A stretch of DNA of 16,303 nt. Origin: JAAYFT01 sp041655755. Lineage in GTDB: Bacteria; Bacillota; Clostridia; Tissierellales; Tissierellaceae. The position numbers were made by a program, and so were the translations under genes. Below the pieces are notes generated by a model. It worked only from the letters and a program-made list of their open reading frames with translations. It did no database searches and was not told the DNA's origin. Shown here piece after piece: positions 13,761 to 16,303 of this stretch. The stretch spans positions 1 through 16,303 of the forward strand of contig JBBAEY010000052.1 in the NCBI GenBank assembly GCA_041655755.1, written 5' to 3'. How positions within the stretch are numbered: position 1 is the first letter of the stretch; every line of letters starts with the position of its first letter.

Positions 13761-15161
13761 ATGAGAATGTTTTTGGATGAAAACTTTTTACTAACAGGTA
13801 TGACAGCAGAAATACTATATGAAGAATACGCAAGGGATATGCCAATAATTGACTACCATTGTCATTTAAGCCCAAAGGAAATTGCAGAGAATAAAACCTA
13901 TAAAAACATAACAGAAATTTGGCTAGGAGGAGACCATTACAAATGGCGTGCCATGCGAAGCAATGGGATTGATGAAGAATTAATAACTGGGAATGGGTCA
14001 GATTACGATAAGTTCAAGGCTTGGGCAAAAACTGTACCCTATTGTTTGGGGAATCCCTTATATCACTGGTCTCACCTAGAGTTGAAGAGATATTTTGACA
14101 TGGATGTCATTATAAATGAAGACACAGCTGACGAAATTTGGGAAAAAACCAATGCAATGTTGAGCACTGCCGAGTTCACCACCAGAAAATTATTAGAGAA
14201 AATGAATGTGAAGGTAGTATGTACAACTGATGATGCAATTGATTCATTAGAATACCACAAGATGATTAGACAGGATAAAGACTTTGACATTAAAGTTCTT
14301 CCCGCATTAAGGCCAGATAAGGGCATAAATATTCAGAATGAAGGGTTTGCAGAATGGATAGATAAATTAGGACAGGTTAGCAATGTCGGTATTTCCAACT
14401 ATGATGATTTGAAAAAAGCTTTAAAGAAGAGGGTAGATTTCTTTCATCATGAAGGTTGCAGGATATCAGACCATGGCATAGACAGGATATTTTATGCCGA
14501 AGCTACTGAGGAAGAGGTAGATCAGATATTTCAGAAGGCTATGGCTGGAGAAGCTATAAGCAATCTTGAATCAGATAAGTATAAGACCAAAATCATGATA
14601 TATTTAGCCAGCCTATATTCCGATTTAGGGTGGGCTATGCAGCTACACATTGGAGCGTTGAGGAATAACAATTCCAAAATGATGAAGCTTTTAGGGCCGG
14701 ATACTGGATATGATTCAATAGGAGATTGGGAAATAGCAGAACCACTAGCCAGGCTATTAGATGAAATAAATAGTAGCAATCAGTTGCCCAAAACCATTAT
14801 ATATAGCCTGAATTCAAAAGACAACGATGTCATAGCTACCATGATAGGAAACTTTCAAGATGGAAAGATCCCTGGAAAATTACAATTTGGAACTGCTTGG
14901 TGGTTTAATGATCAAAAAGATGGCATAGAGAAACAAATCAAATCTCTTGCTAGCTTGGGGCTCCTGAGAAGGTTTGTAGGCATGGTAACTGATTCCAGAA
15001 GCTTTTTATCTTATACTAGACATGAATATTTTAGGAGAGTACTATGCAATGTTGTAGGTAACTGGGCTGATGAAGGGGAATTACCTTATGATATTGAACT
15101 CCTGGGCTCTATGATAAGAGAAATAAGCTATGAAAATGCAATAAATTATTTTGATATATAA
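13761..15161 (+). CDS. uxaC: Uronate isomerase (glucuronate/galacturonate isomerase)
   Basis: Converts D-galacturonate to D-tagaturonate and D-glucuronate to D-fructuronate. 466 residues, the typical UxaC length, in the amidohydrolase superfamily. The N-terminal PIIDYHCHLSPKEI carries the metal-binding HxH (H33, H35), followed by LGGDHYKWRAMRSNGI. Later family segments are VVCTTDDAIDSLEYH, LPALRPDKG, CRISDHGID, MQLHIGALRNNN, ARLLDEIN, FGTAWWFNDQKDGIEKQ and GMVTDSRSFLSYTRHEYFRR. GGAGGG (13749-13754) precedes the ATG by 6 bases; the 56-base gap after uxaA has no terminator. The same enzyme could feed glucuronate in, but no gene to use fructuronate is seen here. Confidence 0.95.
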   Translation: MRMFLDENFLLTGMTAEILYEEYARDMPIIDYHCHLSPKEIAENKTYKNITEIWLGGDHYKWRAMRSNGIDEELITGNGSDYDKFKAWAKTVPYCLGNPLYHWSHLELKRYFDMDVIINEDTADEIWEKTNAMLSTAEFTTRKLLEKMNVKVVCTTDDAIDSLEYHKMIRQDKDFDIKVLPALRPDKGINIQNEGFAEWIDKLGQVSNVGISNYDDLKKALKKRVDFFHHEGCRISDHGIDRIFYAEATEEEVDQIFQKAMAGEAISNLESDKYKTKIMIYLASLYSDLGWAMQLHIGALRNNNSKMMKLLGPDTGYDSIGDWEIAEPLARLLDEINSSNQLPKTIIYSLNSKDNDVIATMIGNFQDGKIPGKLQFGTAWWFNDQKDGIEKQIKSLASLGLLRRFVGMVTDSRSFLSYTRHEYFRRVLCNVVGNWADEGELPYDIELLGSMIREISYENAINYFDI

Positions 15162-15208
15162 AGAGAAACCTTTGAAGCAGAAAACATATAGGAGATGGAG
15201 ATAAAGAC

Positions 15209-16303
15209 ATGGATAAAAGTCAAAAAAAGATTTTTGGAGCTTGCTCTTACGGTTTTTTTATAAATGGAATAACTGCCTTGGTAATTGGTGCTATAATGCC
15301 AATGATATTGATGGATTTGAATATGGGCTATGATGATGGGGGTATGCTTTTATCTTTTCAGTCTATTGGAAACTTGTTGGCAAGCTTTTTAGGGGGTATT
15401 ATTTCAGTTTATTTAGGCAGAAAAAATGCAATTGTGGCCTTATCTTCCATGACTGCCATAGGTTTTATTACAATGTCCATCATCAGATCACCAGCCCTAC
15501 TGATAGTACCTTTCTTTTTAACTGGTATAGGAAGAGGTAGTGTAACCAATATGAGCAATACCTTAGTAAATGAGATCGGTGATGGTAGGCCTGGCCCACT
15601 GAATATCTTACACACCTTTTTTGCAGTTGGAGCTTTTATGGCACCCTTTTTCGCATCATGGAGCCTTGGAAAAGGTCTTAGCTGGCAATTTGTCCTTAGG
15701 ATAGTATCTATGTTTGCCATGTTTATGGTAATAATTTTCTTAGCCACTGATATTGGCAATATTAGAATACAGAACAGAAGTAAAGATAGGGAAAACAAAA
15801 TTTCATTTGACTTCCTTAAAAACCTTGATTTTTATATATCAAGTGGCATATTGTTCTTTTATGTTGGCGTTGAATATGCTGTAAATGGTTGGATTGTCAC
15901 ATATCTAAGAGATACAGGAATCATGACTACAGTTTTGGCACAAAAAGTATTATCTATCTTGTGGATAGTAATCATATTTGGAAGGCTATTTAGTGCATAT
16001 ATTTCAAGAACGATAAATAAGAAGACAATTCTTTTAATTAGCTCAATAGGTACGATGGTATTTTTTACACTTTTTATAATTTCAACAGATATTTGGGCTA
16101 TTATTGCCTGTATTTTTGGACTTGGTTTCAGTCTTTCAGGTATCTATCCCACTACCATATCTAACGTGGGAGATGTACTAAAGAAATCTAGTCTGGCAAT
16201 GGGAACACTCTTAGGCCTTGCAGGCTTAGGTGGTATCTTAATGCCCTATATAACAGGTGCCATAGCTGAGAAGATAGGTATTGCAGGTGGGATGTTAGCA
16301 ATT
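15209..16303 (+). CDS. MFS transporter, C-terminus beyond the right edge; candidate uronate importer
   Basis: The frame runs open from the ATG at 15209 for 365 codons to the last base. It has repeated hydrophobic segments with the MFS loop motif GGIISVYLGRKNAI between segments 2 and 3, and the corresponding GRLFSAYISRTINKK in the second half. The segment NILHTFFAVGAFMAPF resembles the fucose-permease (FHS) branch more than ExuT, the enterobacterial galacturonate carrier. Eleven or so of the expected twelve segments are visible. GGAG (15197-15200) lies 8 bases before the ATG. The gene follows uxaC by 47 bases with no terminator, so it belongs to the operon. Uptake of galacturonate or a related sugar acid is inferred from context only. 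Confidence 0.88.
   Translation, partial: MDKSQKKIFGACSYGFFINGITALVIGAIMPMILMDLNMGYDDGGMLLSFQSIGNLLASFLGGIISVYLGRKNAIVALSSMTAIGFITMSIIRSPALLIVPFFLTGIGRGSVTNMSNTLVNEIGDGRPGPLNILHTFFAVGAFMAPFFASWSLGKGLSWQFVLRIVSMFAMFMVIIFLATDIGNIRIQNRSKDRENKISFDFLKNLDFYISSGILFFYVGVEYAVNGWIVTYLRDTGIMTTVLAQKVLSILWIVIIFGRLFSAYISRTINKKTILLISSIGTMVFFTLFIISTDIWAIIACIFGLGFSLSGIYPTTISNVGDVLKKSSLAMGTLLGLAGLGGILMPYITGAIAEKIGIAGGMLAI

Noticed and set aside
15409..15798. 129-codon minus-strand open frame
   Set aside because: It is antisense to the MFS gene, whose plus-strand frame is open for 365 codons with clear transporter motifs.

Overview
The window is low-GC DNA with strong AGGAGG-type ribosome binding sites, sigma-A type promoters, and heavy use of AGG (Arg) and ATA (Ile) codons. 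Together with tryptophanase and an oxygen-independent gene set, this suggests an anaerobic Firmicute of the Clostridia/Tissierellia type. That placement is an inference from style and gene content; no rRNA gene is present. I see no tRNA, rRNA, CRISPR array or intact insertion sequence.

Left part (1-3356): two divergent units share a 237-bp intergenic region. On the minus strand are a REP-associated-transposase-like protein (RAYT), a thioredoxin reductase and a glutaredoxin-like protein disulfide oxidoreductase that runs off the left edge. On the plus strand are two overlapping genes for the two halves of an ArsP/DUF318-type permease. A perfect 12-bp inverted repeat lies between them. Each arm carries the -35 box of an outward-facing promoter with a 17-bp spacer. 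The RAYT-like protein appears to have lost both its HUH histidine and its catalytic tyrosine, so it may be a retired transposase. This is the most unusual locus in the window.

Middle part (3442-7849): a tryptophanase gene converges on a GNAT acetyltransferase gene, with a bidirectional terminator between them. A three-gene operon with its own good promoter follows: a radical SAM protein, a Sir2-type deacylase and a xylose-isomerase-like TIM-barrel protein.

Right part (7920-16303): a D-galacturonate catabolic locus. UxaC (isomerase), UxaB (tagaturonate reductase) and UxaA (altronate dehydratase) are encoded on the plus strand, followed by an MFS transporter cut by the right edge. KdgK and Eda, which finish the route from 2-keto-3-deoxygluconate to pyruvate and glyceraldehyde 3-phosphate, are on the minus strand. 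An IclR-family regulator (KdgR-like) lies between the two operons. Both operons carry a matching 17-bp palindrome (GTTTCAT-N3-ATGAAA[C/T]) about 30 bp downstream of their -10 box, which predicts a shared operator. The genes for the mannonate branch (UxuA/UxuB) are absent here.
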